From: Amyloporia xantha
Lineage: Eukaryota; Basidiomycota; Agaricomycetes; Polyporales; Adustoporiaceae
Direction of reading: 5' to 3'
Assembly: GCA_036971615.1 (NCBI GenBank)
Contig: JAYKKR010000006.1
Location: 1,054,001 to 1,118,000 of the forward strand
Length of the DNA: 64,000 nt
The notes beneath the pieces were generated by a model. The model ran no database searches. It was not told the origin of the DNA and saw nothing but the letters and a program-made list of their open reading frames with translations. This document shows, one piece after another, positions 22,293-34,641 of the stretch. Numbering within the stretch: the stretch's first letter is position 1; each line of letters starts with the position of its first letter. Made by a program: the position numbers and the translations under genes.

Positions 22293-22795
22293 ATGGCAGA
22301 AAATGTCTCTCCACGCGTTAACTCTGCACGTCTCGCTGACTACATTGGGCGGACCGTCAGGCTGATGTGCAAGATGATGAAGGCATGAGTTGATCCCTCA
22401 TTAATGACTTGCGCGCGGACGCGCTGACGTCTGACCCCGTCCCACGCAGGCTCAGGGAGATACGGCCATTGTGCAGGCCTCCGATGGCGGGGAGGTCCAA
22501 GTTAGGCTGACTCGGGTATGCATTAACGATCACTACAGATAACTCTCGAATGGGCTGACTAATCGCGCTTGTAGGAGGTGACGTTGACGTCGACGTACAT
22601 CGAGGTCATTGGCCAGGTAATAGATGCATCGACTGTGAAGATGATGGCGTGCATTGACCTCGGGGATGATCTTGGTGTGTACAATTCTGACGCGCTGCAG
22701 GTCTTCAGCGCTGATTAGCGTGCTTGGCAGATATGAAGCTCGTCAACGACGTCGTTGAGCTGTGGCATGATCCCAGATTTGCCAAGATGGTTTAA
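22293..22795 (+). CDS. RPA3: Replication protein A small subunit (RPA3/Ssb3)
   Basis: The smallest subunit of the single-strand-DNA-binding RPA heterotrimer used in DNA replication, repair and recombination; nuclear. Read across four introns the protein is about 105 residues, normal for RPA3. It starts MAENVSPRVNSARLADYIGR, matching the family start (R-N/S-x-L-x-x-F/Y-I-G-K/R), followed by an OB fold with VRLMCKM, GDTAIVQASDGGEV, TSTYIEVIGQV and a C-terminal helix LVNDVVELWHD. The first intron (22383-22449) uses a GC donor (AAG|GCATGA) with a normal CAG acceptor. A GT donor nearby breaks the frame or runs into a stop. The gene is compact, just downstream of the DUF3455 gene on the same strand. 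Confidence 0.9.
22383..22449 (+). other. GC-AG intron in RPA3
   Basis: The donor reads AAG|GCATGAGT and the acceptor CACGCAG. In frame, the exon would hit TGA six bases past the donor, and only the GC donor joins MCKMMK to AQGDTAIV in frame. Confidence 0.75.
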
Positions 22796-23365
22796 GTATT
22801 GAAGGAACCCTTGCGGTATCCTCTGTAAAGTGATTGTGTGCGATATATATCAGATCCTGTATCATGTAACCTGCATCGGAATTTTATCGATATTTTTGTC
22901 AGTGGTTCAATCAAGTGGTTCAATCACCAACGGCGTACAGAGAAACATTCACACCGCTCTGCGCTGGAAGCAAATATAGTATGCCTCCATCAACAAACTC
23001 TACCGCGGAATATCGCTAGTAGTCCCTTATTTCTACTACAATGTCCCCCAGATTCTATACTCAGCACTCTTAACACGCCATACGTGATCAGTGAGATATT
23101 GCTCTCTAATTTTCCCAACCTTACCACTATGTTGGCATATTGCAAGCCCCTAGGTATACAATCACCGTATACTCACCTTCATGGATCGCGCCCCCGCGCG
23201 ACTGATCACGTGCAGCGTCTCAGGTCCCTGCGTTTGTTGTCTGCCAGAAGCGGGCGCTCCCCTGCATAACTCTTGATACCTCTCTGAAGTTTGGCTAGAC
23301 TTTTGCTTGTCTCGCCTGGAACTTGTAGCTTGAAGGTGTTGTACCTGGGCAGCATTGTTCACGAA
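22796..23365. other. Intergenic region before the Nup96 gene
   Basis: The 3' flank of RPA3 and the 5' flank of the nucleoporin gene, both on the plus strand. A plus-strand open frame of 143 codons (22838-23269) crosses it but shows no domain and no codon regularity I can support. Confidence 0.45.
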
Positions 23366-26353
23366 ATGACCCGTTTTAGAGCCTATTCGACCTCTAGCGA
23401 CGAAGAAGACGATGCATCTGTGGCGAGCTCTAAAGACGATTCCACCGAGGACGAAAGTCGAGTAAATGATGAGATTGGGTCAGAGTCGTCTGATGACGAT
23501 GGGGAGTACGTACCATCACCTGGGGACCATGGCAGCGACCTCAGCTATCTTAGCGACGAAGCCGAGTCCAGCGAGGATTCGCAATCCGAGGACGAGGACA
23601 ACGTGCGCATTAGACCTTCAGTTCAGTTTCAACCAACAGTCAGGTCACAACCACCCACCGCGAAAACGGTCGCCGATCCGACCATTATACCATGGGCGAG
23701 GGAACTCGGTGTAGACGCCCAGAAACTGCATGTCATGCAGACGTCTCTGTTTCGAATGCCGGAGGAGGATGCTGCTCTGAAGGCGTTGTCCCAGCAGCCG
23801 ACGCGTCGGAAGGCGTCAGCGTTCACGCTGTTGAATCGAAAACACAGCAGAGACTCCGAAGGGGAGGGCTTGCGAGCAGGGTCGCGCCAGGTGGGCTTAC
23901 TTGGAGTTTAATCATTGTACGCGTGTATTTAATGTTGTGTAGCGAGCCTCCTTTGCGCAAGATATCGAGCCGGCGCCTTACCGCCCTTCGCGCAAATATG
24001 CCAGAGTGGAAGGCTCAGCTTCTGCGGTCGATGGAAACGAAGGCGCATTCGTGGACGCTGGTCTTGCGTTCGGACGCTCATTCAGAGTAGGCTGGGGTCC
24101 TGGTGGAACACTCATTCATCTCGGCTCTTTATGTGGGCCACATAGTGCACCGTGAGCGCTCTCTCGCATACTTCTTTGTATGCCTTATAACGATGAGATA
24201 GCAAAACGACAGCGAACTCTTCTGTCTTACAAAAAACCGTGGTACCACTTGTTGCCCATTCAATTGCGGGCGCGTCAGAGCGTGCATCCAAGCTTCTATC
24301 TCACCATTTGACCTCAACGCCCATCGAACAAGACGCGAACGGCGTGCCATTTGCAGATCCCTCTCGCCACCTATCGTTCACTTCTGTCACAGCACAGTTT
24401 CCTTCAACTGATCGCTCATTTGAGACGTGCCTCTTTCGCCTCGGTCGCGCTCTGTTCGATCCGATCGATTTACGCCTAGCCGATTCAGTCAACATCGACA
24501 TTCGAAATCGTGTATCACATCTCCGGCGAAAAGCTGCGCTTTCGAGTTGGCTGCAGGACACGATCGCGTCTTTCGTAGACGCTGATCTACGTGACAACCC
24601 CGGCGCAGACTGGGCGACGACGGTGTTTACTCTATTAACGGGTAATCAAGCTGCGAAAGCTTGCGAAGCGGCAATGGATGGGGGTAATGTCAAGGTCGCG
24701 TCGCTGATTTCTCAATACCCTGGGGACGAAGAATACAGGGAAGATCTGCGAACTCAGTTGGCGCTGTGGCGTGACCAGCGTATTGACGCCCACATCGGGG
24801 AAAATACACGGAAGGTCTATGCTCTGCTTGCAGGCATCGTGGACGTGCTAGAAGGCTCTAAAGGCACGGGTCCCGAACAGTGTCCTGATATCAACATTGC
24901 ACAGGGCTTAAACTGGAAGCGGGCTTTCGGGCTGCACTTGTGGTTCGGAGAGCCGATGGACTCCTCTATAGCGGATGCATTCAAATCCTATGATTATCTG
25001 TGGAAGGAACCTTCTTCAGGCCTTTCTCCACCGGTCCCTTGGTATAAAGAGCAATCAGTCAAGGAGACCGCACATCCTTCATGGGTCCTACCATCGTCCG
25101 CTCACCCCCCAGATGCTTTATATTCTCTTATCAGGCTATACGCCGACCCGACGTGTTCCCTCTCGAATATTCTGCTTCCTCTCTCCTTCAGTACATCTCC
25201 CGTTGATTACCGCCTTCCGTGGCACTTATACATCATCCTCTCGCGCTGTCTTCGTGTACGCGACTTCGTAGACCGTGAAAACGCTGCAATCTCTGGAGAT
25301 GACAACGGTGCGAATGGAAACGACGAGACTCATGTGGAAGGGCATAGCCCCAGCGCTGATTTGCTGGCCAATAGCTATGCACTTCAGCTGGAACAAGCGG
25401 GTATGATACAGGAGGCGGTTTTTGTGCTCCTCCATATCGAGGGATCTGCAGGGTACGTATGCCACGATCACCCATGACAAGCGCTCACTGCGGCAGTTCT
25501 TTGTAGGAGAGTAAAGGCTATCAAGGAGCTTCTGGGCCGCTCTGCGGCGCGTCTTGATGATTGGATGACTCGCGGACTCGTGGGCAGTCTGAAGCTGCCC
25601 ATGGCCTGGGTAAATGAGGCAAAGGCGCGTGCTCAATGATCTCGGGTGACTCGAGTTCTAATATAGGCCATATCACAGGCTACTCATGCACTACATTCCG
25701 GCAATGTCTATCGTGCCTACGAGCTATATCTTCTTGCAGGATTATATAATGCCGCCCATGAACTGGCTGTGCTCGAACTAGCGCCCGATGCTGTGATTCG
25801 TCAAGATCTGGACTTGTTGAAAGATCTCTTCGACAAATTCAAGGGACGTTCTGTTGATGGATGGCATGTGCGCGGGAAGGTATGTTCTGCCCGACATCAC
25901 CCGTCCCTACTCTTCTCACCGCTCGTTACTAGGCCTTCCTGGATTATGCCCATGCGATGATCCGCCTGCCGGAATTATGCCAGCGTCAGGAAAATACAGA
26001 TGCTATTCCGGTCACTGCAGAGGTTGCGGAACTGGAACAATTGGCACGGAGTGTCCCTAAGCTGATAGGCATACTGCCGGACGTGCTGCGCGACCGTTCC
26101 GACCCTCGTCATAACGCTGCTCTTTCAGAGATGACGGTACAACTGACAAAGCGACTTGACCGTGTGAAACCACTGGCTATTGTGAGTGTCATTATTTCTG
26201 CGTTTGGATCTGCGCTCGAGGCTGAGCTATTGCTACTCATCAATCTAGTACCAGTCTCAAGTCCGTTCATCTTTGATGAACCAAAGCACGCGATTACGCA
26301 ATATCCAGACGACCGCATACGAGAGGTTTGTACGAACAATCGAGGCGGCCTGA
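23366..26353 (+). CDS. Nuclear pore protein Nup96/Nup145C-like
   Basis: Scaffold subunit of the Y-shaped (Nup84/Nup107) complex of the nuclear pore. The protein opens with an acidic Ser/Asp/Glu-rich leader (MTRFRAYSTSSDEEDDASVAS, to about residue 85). The Nup96 signature RSFRVGWGPGGTLIHLG follows, then a long helical domain with WLQDTIASFV, LLTGNQAAKACEAA, YREDLRTQLALWRDQ, LNWKRAFGLHLWFG, PWYKEQS, and later YRAYELYLLAGLYNAAHELAV and FLDYAHAMIRL. About seven introns link the exons; the last exon ends YERFVRTIEAA before a TGA at 26351. No FG-repeat Nup98 half or HFS-type autoprotease site precedes it, so this copy is stand-alone, with its own ATG in front of the acidic leader. Confidence 0.92.
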
Positions 26354-27159
26354 TTCCTTCGCGACCGGGAATGTATGTGTTAAGTTTCAAAATCTTGTCC
26401 GGGTATCGCCGGCGCCCCTGTCTTTGCTATCGTTATCCGGGCGCATACTGTAGGAAGTCCAGACTGTGTTACACGGTCATGACGGCTGCGACCGCTACCT
26501 TTTGCGAATCTAATGCATGGCATTGCATGCTGGTGAGTTCGTGCGGACGCAGCCAATCAACGGTAGTCTTTGTATTATCTCGATCATTCACACAAAGTAA
26601 TCGTTCTTGCGCCAATCAGAAGGTCGCACCTCAAGGTACGGGCTGTCCCTCCTATCCACGAAAGGACAATGGGGCCCGCTGGTATTATCTCCGTCCATGC
26701 GACAATCACCATATGCTAGAGTTGCATCTTCCCCCCTGTAATTCGCCTCTCTTCTAGCAGCTGATTTTCTGCGTGGAACAACTCCCACACGGCTCGGTCC
26801 TGGATGACCATGTAGACACCCTTTTATGCGGTTGTTCAGGCCCGTACCTACGGTAGCGTCGGAGTGCGCAGCGCTGACGTTGCGCTTCTTTGTGCCTCAA
26901 ATCGATTCTATTGTGCTGATCGATGCCTTCTCGGATTCCGGTTGTTGAGACAATTTATGACACGTCATCAAGCGCGAAAGAGGATGGAGTGACGATTAGC
27001 GAAACAACGAGTCAATCGACTGCAAGCAAAAGAGGATATGGATACAGTGGGTGCGTGTGATGTATGATACTATGTGCTATGTCCAGAGCAACGGGATTCC
27101 AAGATATGACGAAATAAATAGTGTTGTAACGGAAAGCACGCGGAAAATTTCGGAGTGGC
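26354..27159. other. Intergenic region, convergent 3' flanks
   Basis: Lies between the convergent Nup96-like (plus) and DUF6593 (minus) genes. The first part keeps an open plus frame running through from the Nup96 region, but it is in a different frame from the spliced product and looks non-coding. No gene recognised. Confidence 0.45.
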
Positions 27160-27873
27160 TCAATCGATATTATGGCCGCAGGTAAATATAACTGTGGCGA
27201 CCACAGAAGGTTCCAGGAGGCCGAGTTGCATGGCTTCTGGGGTCATTTCAAGGAGGACTGAGTTCTGAAGCCTCGCAATCCTCGCGAGCACTCGGGGAGC
27301 GGTCGACTGCAGCTTGTAGAGCTGCATAACGGGTCGATGTGAGTTGGAACATCGCTGGGGACAGAAACTCGATACTTACGCAGATAAACCCGTCAATCGG
27401 GGACCAGGCATATTGAATGGCTCCCACTTGCATTACACGTTTACTAGGTAGCAGAACGTGTTAGTGACCTGCATGCTCGACAACGTGCCATTTGACACAA
27501 ACTATCCGAACCTCTGGTCTGAGGAGAGTCGCAGCCAGTCGCGGACGCGCTGTCTGGACGCAACCCCGCGGATCTCGAGTGTGGCGTTTGGCTGCCAATT
27601 GACCATGGCGACGTTCCTACTCTCGTTGTCTTTCCACATCGTCGATGACGGTGCTCCGGAGTCCGTCGTGACGCGGTATACGACGCGCTCCTGGGGACCG
27701 ACTATCGTGCAGTTCAGGACGGTCGAATTGAAGTTGGTAAATTTGAACTGGACGCTGTCTGCCTGCATCGACCGCGGTGCAGAATTGCTCACAGGTACCG
27801 AAGGGAGGGCACCAAAAATTGAGGGAGTAACACCCGACCCGGAGCCCCAGCCACCTTGAGTAAATGGGTTCAT
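27160..27873 (-). CDS. DUF6593 family protein
   Basis: Exons 27873-27512, 27443-27380 and 27354-27160 give 206 residues. The layout fits the DUF6593 family expanded in mushroom-forming fungi. A Gly/Ser/Pro-rich start is followed by NSTVLNCTIVGPQERVVYRV, a mixed beta region with TMWKDNESRNVAMVNW, ASRQRVRDWL, the short block AIQYAWSPIDGFIC and a C-terminal stretch ending EPSVVATVIF. The molecular function of the family is not known to me; a tubby-like or lipid-binding fold has been suggested for related families, which I treat as speculation. A TATA box (TATAAAAT, 27958-27965) lies about 90 bases upstream. Confidence 0.85.
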
Positions 27874-27957
27874 GCTGTTCTTCTTGAGCTTGTTGGATGA
27901 GTGAGCGTGTAGGTGTGGTGTAGAGGGAGTATGTTGTGTGCCTCTGGGACGACCTGG

Positions 27958-27965
27958 ATTTTATA
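27958..27965 (-). promoter_or_regulatory. TATA box of the DUF6593 gene
   Basis: TATAAAAT on the minus strand, 85-92 bases upstream of the ATG at 27873. Good match in sequence and spacing. Confidence 0.6.
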
Positions 27966-30900
27966 CCTCCCCATCGTCGTAGTATTGTACGAAGGCTGAA
28001 AGTAGTCATCGCAGCGCCCGGATTCCAGGAACGCCCATTAAAACGTATGAGATACAGAGCCTCGAAAAAACACAGTCCCGAATCAGCCACCACTTACGGC
28101 GAGCATGGTGACAGACTCGCAGAACAGCAGCACTTGCGCTATGACCGTCTTGTCCGACACAGAGCGTTTCAAGTTCTGTCTGGCCAAATCGAGTAACGGA
28201 GATAGATCTCTGATTTACATTCCACGTGAAAACTCCTCTTTGGGTGTGCGGGGATACTCCGGCCATCGCTGTTTCCTCCAAAACAGGAACTATTCCGGGG
28301 ACACTGGGCACAATTCCCGGCAGTGCATATGGAGATGAGACTGTTCGACACCGGTCCTGTCTATTTCTGAGAGGGATGCACATCTCCCCACATGAATCTC
28401 GTGATATACTATGATCGTCCACGGGAGAACATGTGCGTATCTACGAGTTGACACCGAACTTCTGAAAATCCATGATCATCGAATAAATCAAGACATGCAA
28501 CAACTCCGTCCAAGCTGTTCACACATTACTGATCACCTTGCATCTTGATCCATGGCAACTTTGATGGTATAGCAGTGGCCTGCGCGTCGATTCGTTACGA
28601 CCCCCGAAGCGAGGCGGGAGCAGAGGAGGCCTATAAGAGGATGCTTTGGGTTTGAAACAGTGGCATAATTAGTCATAATTAGTCGGCGAGCGAGCAAAGC
28701 CCGAGTGAGTCGGGACTCGTACCCACCTTCTCGGCTTTCAGTCAAGCATAACCTCGTCCTACCCACGCATTGCCCTTTGGCGAATACTGCACAGGTCAGC
28801 GAATTGATGGGTGACGGGGCACCAGCAAATTGTGACCAGGATTATAACGATCTGTTCTGGTGGACCAAGTTTACTTTTTCGAGCTCGACGTGATCCAGAT
28901 ATTGAATCTCGCCTTGTACAAATAGACACAGCAGTGCCGGCGGAATGAAGATCAACGTGGACAGCAGCAGCGCGCCCGGCCATCTCACCTCAGCTAGACT
29001 TGCTTCATCTCAGAACGAGGACTCGGTGACATCATCGCAAAATATATCCCCATTATTTTACGCCAACTGATGCTCATTGTGAATAGCACCACAGACGATG
29101 TGACCAGCTGATCCCCAAGCGGTTCACTAGAACCTCAAAGTGTCAGCAGAATTCACGTGTGCAAAATTAAAAATCACGGGAGGCTTCCCGAGGCACTCGG
29201 AGTTTGTCTCAGGTTCAAGGCCCGTTTACTCGAGGACTTCGAAAGTGAACAAGCCAACCCACACGCGGGCGCTTGGGAATCGAGATTAGAGGATACATAA
29301 GCTTAACGGAGCGCCTGGCAATTCCACAATTCGGCATCGATTGGAAGTAACATCTCTGCAAATTGACAGTATTAGGGATGGGTTGGACTGCCTTAGGTGT
29401 TAATGATTCCGAAAGGACAGCATCACAATTGGGTTCAAGCAAGGGTGTTTGAAGGAGAAATGTACGTACCACGGCGCCGCTATGAGCAATGCCTGATGTG
29501 CATTCCCTACGAAGCACGTTGGAACGGACAACTAGTGGGTTGCGTAGCGCACTCGCAGAAATTGCTCGTGCAGTGCTATCACTCAGATGACATTTGAAAA
29601 GATAGGCAGCAGGCGCAAACGGAGATGCTTCCTAGTTCCGATCCAACGGCGATAACGGCGGGCGTTGCAATGCAAACAGCGGGATCTTAACATAGGAGCG
29701 CAGAGTGCCGTATGACTTCGTAGATGACAAGTTGTGAAGCAGAAAGGGATGGGTTGCAAGGTGAGCACTCAACTGCCGTATCGGCGCTCATAGACCCCAC
29801 ACGATCTACCTGACGCTCAGTCAGTGGTGTAGTGGTCTAAGACTGTCATAGAAGCTCATACACAGAAGAGATCCGTCGAAACGAGGTGACTCTGAAGCCC
29901 GCGGAGGCGGGTAGGATGGTCAAGAATAACCAGCAAAATGCCTGAGTCGAGAATCAGAATCACTTGCGACCGACGTCTCGAGTGAATGATCTTCGGACCT
30001 ACCGGAGTTCGCAGCTGGAGCAAGGTAGCTCACATATTCATCGGCTCTGATACTATAAAGATTGACAGTCGAAAAGAATCTGTTATAGCTGGTATCACCG
30101 AGTGGTCAACCAGCACGCCTTAATCCACCAACTGAGAAGATAGGAGAGGAGGCGATATTGAGACTGACTTTCCGAAGGGTTTTCAGTGCCGCATTGAGGC
30201 TCGGAGTCATTCTCGTCCGCGTCGGCGCCTCCGCGGGATGCCCATTACGCAATGGCGCTATCCGCCGGACCTTCCACCCTGGCAATCCGAATTTCATGAG
30301 ACACAGAGGTCCCATGGGGACGGCGCATTAGACGGGCAATTGAATGTGGAAGGTCACGTCCGGCGCGATGACACCGCCCTTCCGAATAATCAGCCCGTAG
30401 TGCCCAGCATCCGAAGAGCCTCCCAAGGCACTGTTTCCAATCTTGACGCATGCCCTGTGACTGACCTCGCCCTCACCGGCGATGGGACACGTCGGCACGG
30501 TACTTGTTGCAGTTAATGGCGGGGCCTCGCTGATCCAAAGCCGCTTTGTCAACGTCGCGGAGTATCGGCGTAAATAGGCTTTAGCGATATTTTCACCAAG
30601 GACACCGCCATGGCTTGCCAGAAAAGGAGACCGTTGTCTCCATGTCGGGGCTGATGCGACGACCTCTTCATGTGCGCCTGAGGGAGTCTGAGAACGATCA
30701 GTGATCGTAACAATTGCCCATTTTTGGTCATTCGATGATTCAAACGGTCGCGTGACAGCATAGTAAGCAATGTAATGTGTAACGAACTGCAGTTAGACTG
30801 AGGTTTCCTAGGCGTTCCGTTCTAATTGATCACACACAACAGAGCACTCAGACGAACTTACATTAGGACAGCTACCAATGGACGTCAACGGATCTACAAA

Positions 30901-32685
30901 ATGATGTGTGATTGGGCTTATTGAGGTCTCGTAGGTTGTTTGAAGTGATAGAATCATTGAAAAAGATACTTATCATGCGTCGTGATAGACGCGCTTGGTG
31001 GGCATCGAAAGTCCTAGAGGGGAATCAGGGCAAATCAGCATCAGTTATGGAATACAACGCGTCTCGATCATTCTCACCCCTACAGCACGTTTCACTGTTT
31101 GTCGAAAGCTGCAAAAGGGTGTGCATTCCCGGTCCAGATCTTTTGCGAGCTCACCTCCGTGCGATCGGATTGCACATCAGGTAGTAAGGGTCACGGGCGA
31201 GTTCGTTAGACTGACAAATTGTGATTAAATGTAGATGTGCATATGCGACTCTGTTCCTTCAGTCAGTCGATAAATCAGTCAGTAGCGGGTCCGCAGGCCC
31301 CACCAAAGAAGAACCTGATAGAGAAAAATTGTGCCGGAATGGTAGAGTCGATAGAGCGGTGGTAAATTAGGCGCATTTAGACCTCGGTACAATAACATCT
31401 TAAGTCATGGAGTAACGATCTTGGGAAAGTCGGAAGAATCAAATCTTCCAGCTGGTTGGCTAGTATTCAGGGCCACAGATCCCGCTGCCGCTCCAAAACC
31501 ATGATATCCTAGGTCTCTAGCTGATGGAACGAACACTTGCTGTTCTGCACCTTGCGCGTTGGTGCCGCGAGAGCCATACCTAGTATACTGAATTGTTCAC
31601 CGCCCCTCGTGCTTCCGAGTGGATTTTTCCGGTTGCACTTGATCCTCTTATCCCCTTCCGAATGAACTGCAACACTTGCGGGTTTATGACACACCCGCCC
31701 TAGAGTGAGATGTCCCATTTCAAGATCCAGGTTTCCTCCGCCGCTCGTGCAGCATCGTGCATCTCACCACCGGAACAGAGGTCAGGGAACCTGTGCGTGC
31801 ACCTAAGACAGGCCTGTAACATGGTTGACAAACACGGGGCGCCGCATCATGCCTTCGGCATTCCGGTTCCAGAGTTTTGGATTGTTTCCGCAGCTACTCG
31901 GACACGGGTCGCAACACCCCACGGAATATGCGATGGGAGAAGATGCGCGGAGCATCCATGTATCGCGAACTTTTAGGCTAGACCTGGCACCAATACAGGA
32001 GTCAGCAAACCGCTAGTGCACGAAAAACTTGCGCACAGGGTGATCAAGTGAGAACCTATATTTAGTATTTTAGAAAAATATCGGTACCAATGAAAACGTC
32101 AAAGACTCAAAACTAACGACACCGGTGACTCGTGGACTTACCCGTCTGTCCCCGATGTTCTTTTCCTGTGTTCCGCCCGAGTGCGGTGTCCTTCTGCTGC
32201 GGACCTGCAAACGCAGAAAACATTTCGCATTCATTGGAAGCGTATGAGACGGGTCTTGAGAAGCCTTAATCTCAATTTTTGAGTAAAGGCACGCGGAAAG
32301 GTCTCGAGGCGCGTCCGAGGCCGAAGGTCACTGGTCAGCACTGGTCGGAAACAAAAGAGACGAGCGCTTGGGGGGACGGGCGCTTCTATGTTGCTGCCGC
32401 GAAGCGCACGAGAGCCTCGTGATCCACCCGCCAAAGGCTATAGTGTCAGCTTGTTTGCATTTGGCTTCCTGTCAAGCATACCAGTACTAGTGGCTGCAAC
32501 AGGATTGATACAAGCAGACAGTCTGAAGGAGACCAGCTTGGTGCAGAAACTGGAGGCTTGTACGGTAGCTGTCAATTCGTCGCGGAGCGGCCCTGACAAC
32601 CGAGTAAGCGTCATGCAATCATTCATATTTGACAAGGCCTCATCAGTTAGAATACCTTTTCTATAGGTTTAACCACGCAGCCATT
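27966..32685. other. 4.7 kb region without a recognisable gene
   Basis: Only short open frames (up to about 140 codons) in all six frames, none resembling a known family and none chaining into a convincing gene. Two spots have tRNA D-arm-like strings (near 29825 and 30093) but no matching T arm or acceptor stem. The minus-strand frames around 30250-30770 and 31509-31976 look slightly protein-like but are broken by stops. A decayed gene or mobile element is possible but not demonstrable here. The last few hundred bases serve as the 5' flank of the MAEA-like gene. Confidence 0.45.
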
Positions 32686-34278
32686 ATGAGTACAAGCAAG
32701 CTGAATTTTGAGGGCATCATGCTCTTCGAGCAGCCGTTTGCAAGGGTAAGAGAACTTTCAGCCGTTCTTCAAGTTCTTCATCACACCTCCTCCCACATAT
32801 AGGTACCATATGAGAACTATCGCAAGGTATTCCGTGCATCGCAGAAGAATATCGAGAAAGAACTCGTTTCTGTGCAGACAGCAGCGAATGACCTAGCGAA
32901 GCGATCTAAAGCCAGTAATAGTAGCGGCAATTCAGAGGACGTCGTGAAGGCCGTAGACAGCATGATCACTCGAGTCGAGAATCTTAAGCGCAAGGTAGGA
33001 TAGGTTCATCCTCCTTTCTATTGCCAGGTCTTATAACAATGTGACGTAAAGCTGTCAGATTTACAAAGTTCTGCGGGAACACCTACACTAAGCGTCATGC
33101 GAGAACGATTGGAGCACCTTGCCGCGATCGAGGATATGCCATCAACAAACGGGCCGGAATTTGCTAGATGGGCTGACACTCGTCTAGATAGATGGCTTGT
33201 GGATTGGTCCCTTCGAAATGGCAAGGAGAAGACCGCCAGGATGATTGCGGAAGACAGAAATGTCGAGGTACATCGTCTGCTCAACTCTGCCAGAGGAGCT
33301 GCCTCGATCGTCGGTCGTGGTCGATAGCCATTATGCTGACATGATTTTGCAGAGGCTTGTTGACATTGACCTGTTCTCGGACATCCGGCGCATCGAGGAG
33401 GCGCTGAAGCGCGAAAGCTGTACCGAGGCCTTGGCATGGTGCAGTGAGAATAAGTCCGCCCTGCGGAAGTTGAAGGCAAGTAGGATGGTCATATCAATAT
33501 TGCGTCTTACCAATAAAACGAACAGAACACCCTCGAATTTGATTTACGACTGCAAGAATACATCGAATTGGCCAGGGCTCGAAGGAACTTGGAAGCTATT
33601 GCATACGCCAAGAAACATCTTCTGCCATGGCAGGACACACATCTGCTACAGATCCGTCAAGCATCAGCTCTTCTCTGTGTCTTGCCCACAACGAAGTGTG
33701 GTCCATACAAGGTACTGTGTTGTCCTGTTCTCAGTGACGTAATGGTGGTCCCGACTATTTGCACCGGTAGCGTCTATATGACCCTGCACGCTGGACAACA
33801 CTAGTCCAGTCCTTCCGTCTCGCAGTCTACAATCTGAGCACCTTGCCTACGGAGCCCCTTCTACACCTTGCGATGTATGCGGGCCTTGCCTCCTTAAAGC
33901 TGCCTGCGTGTTACGACTCGCAGACGAAGAACGTCGACTGCCCTGTCTGCGATCCAAGCTTAGGTCGACTGGCTGAGGAGGTGCCGTTCAGCCACCATGT
34001 GAATTCAACAATTGTATGTCACCTGACCGGGAAGATCATGGATGAAGACAACATGCCAATGGCATTCCCTAACGGGCGTGTCTACTCGAAGGAGGTACGC
34101 AGTCATGTTCCAGCTTCATTTGACAGCGCATAGTCTTATCTTTCTTTCTTTCTCGTACCTCTTGTAAAAATAACAGGTCTTGGAAGAGATGGCGCTGAAG
34201 AATGATGGTGTCGTGACTTGCCCGCGGACGGGCGAGAGCTGTAACTACTCGAGGTTGCGCAAGGTATTCATCTCGTAG
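32686..34278 (+). CDS. GID/CTLH E3 ligase subunit Fyv10/Gid9 (MAEA homolog)
   Basis: RING-like subunit of the GID/CTLH ubiquitin ligase, which in yeast degrades gluconeogenic enzymes when glucose returns. Exons are joined by about seven short introns. The order fits MAEA/Gid9: an N-terminal coiled-coil region (FRASQKNIEKELVSVQTAANDL), a LisH-like block (LDRWLVDWSLRNGKEKTARM) and a CTLH/CRA region (DIRRIEEALKRESCTEALAWC, EFDLRLQEYIELAR, LEAIAYAKKHLLPW). It closes with a degenerate C-terminal RING containing CHLTGKIMDEDNMPMAFPNG and TCPRTGESCNYSRLRKVFIS, the last six residues being the conserved family end. The start MSTSKLNFEGIMLFEQPF precedes a short first exon. Very likely functional, with no truncation seen. 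Confidence 0.95.
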
Positions 34279-34641
34279 CGTCATTTCTCTCCACATAGCT
34301 GTCTATGTGACACTCATGTATTGTACTTGTATGTCAGAGTGGTCTATATCGTTCTAGTCACCAAGGGTAAGCGCTACTAGCATGTTAGTGATCAGGACCG
34401 ATACGAGAACGCAAGCTTGCGGACGTCCGCTTACGTGAATCTTATCGCTGCGTATCTCGTACAGAAGCGAATGCGTGGGATAAACCACCGTGGACGCTGG
34501 ATTATCTGCTCCTTTGACAGACTTCTATCTCGTTGACGCGAGCGCCCCACCTGGAGTTGATGGATAGAAGGAAGCGATGCATACTATATCATAGCCACCC
34601 TGGCTTGGGGGCATGCTTTATCTCCCCAGGAGATCTTGACA
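34279..34641. other. Short intergenic region before the NCS1 permease
   Basis: About 360 bases between two plus-strand genes, with no open frame that fits a protein. It holds the 3' UTR of the MAEA-like gene and the permease promoter. No clear TATA box seen. Confidence 0.4.

Noticed and set aside
29820..30130. Two tRNA D-arm-like strings (GTGTAGTGGTCTAAGAC and CACCGAGTGGTCAACC)
   Set aside because: No B box or acceptor pairing within the expected distance. A tRNA-derived SINE would need copies elsewhere, which I cannot test.
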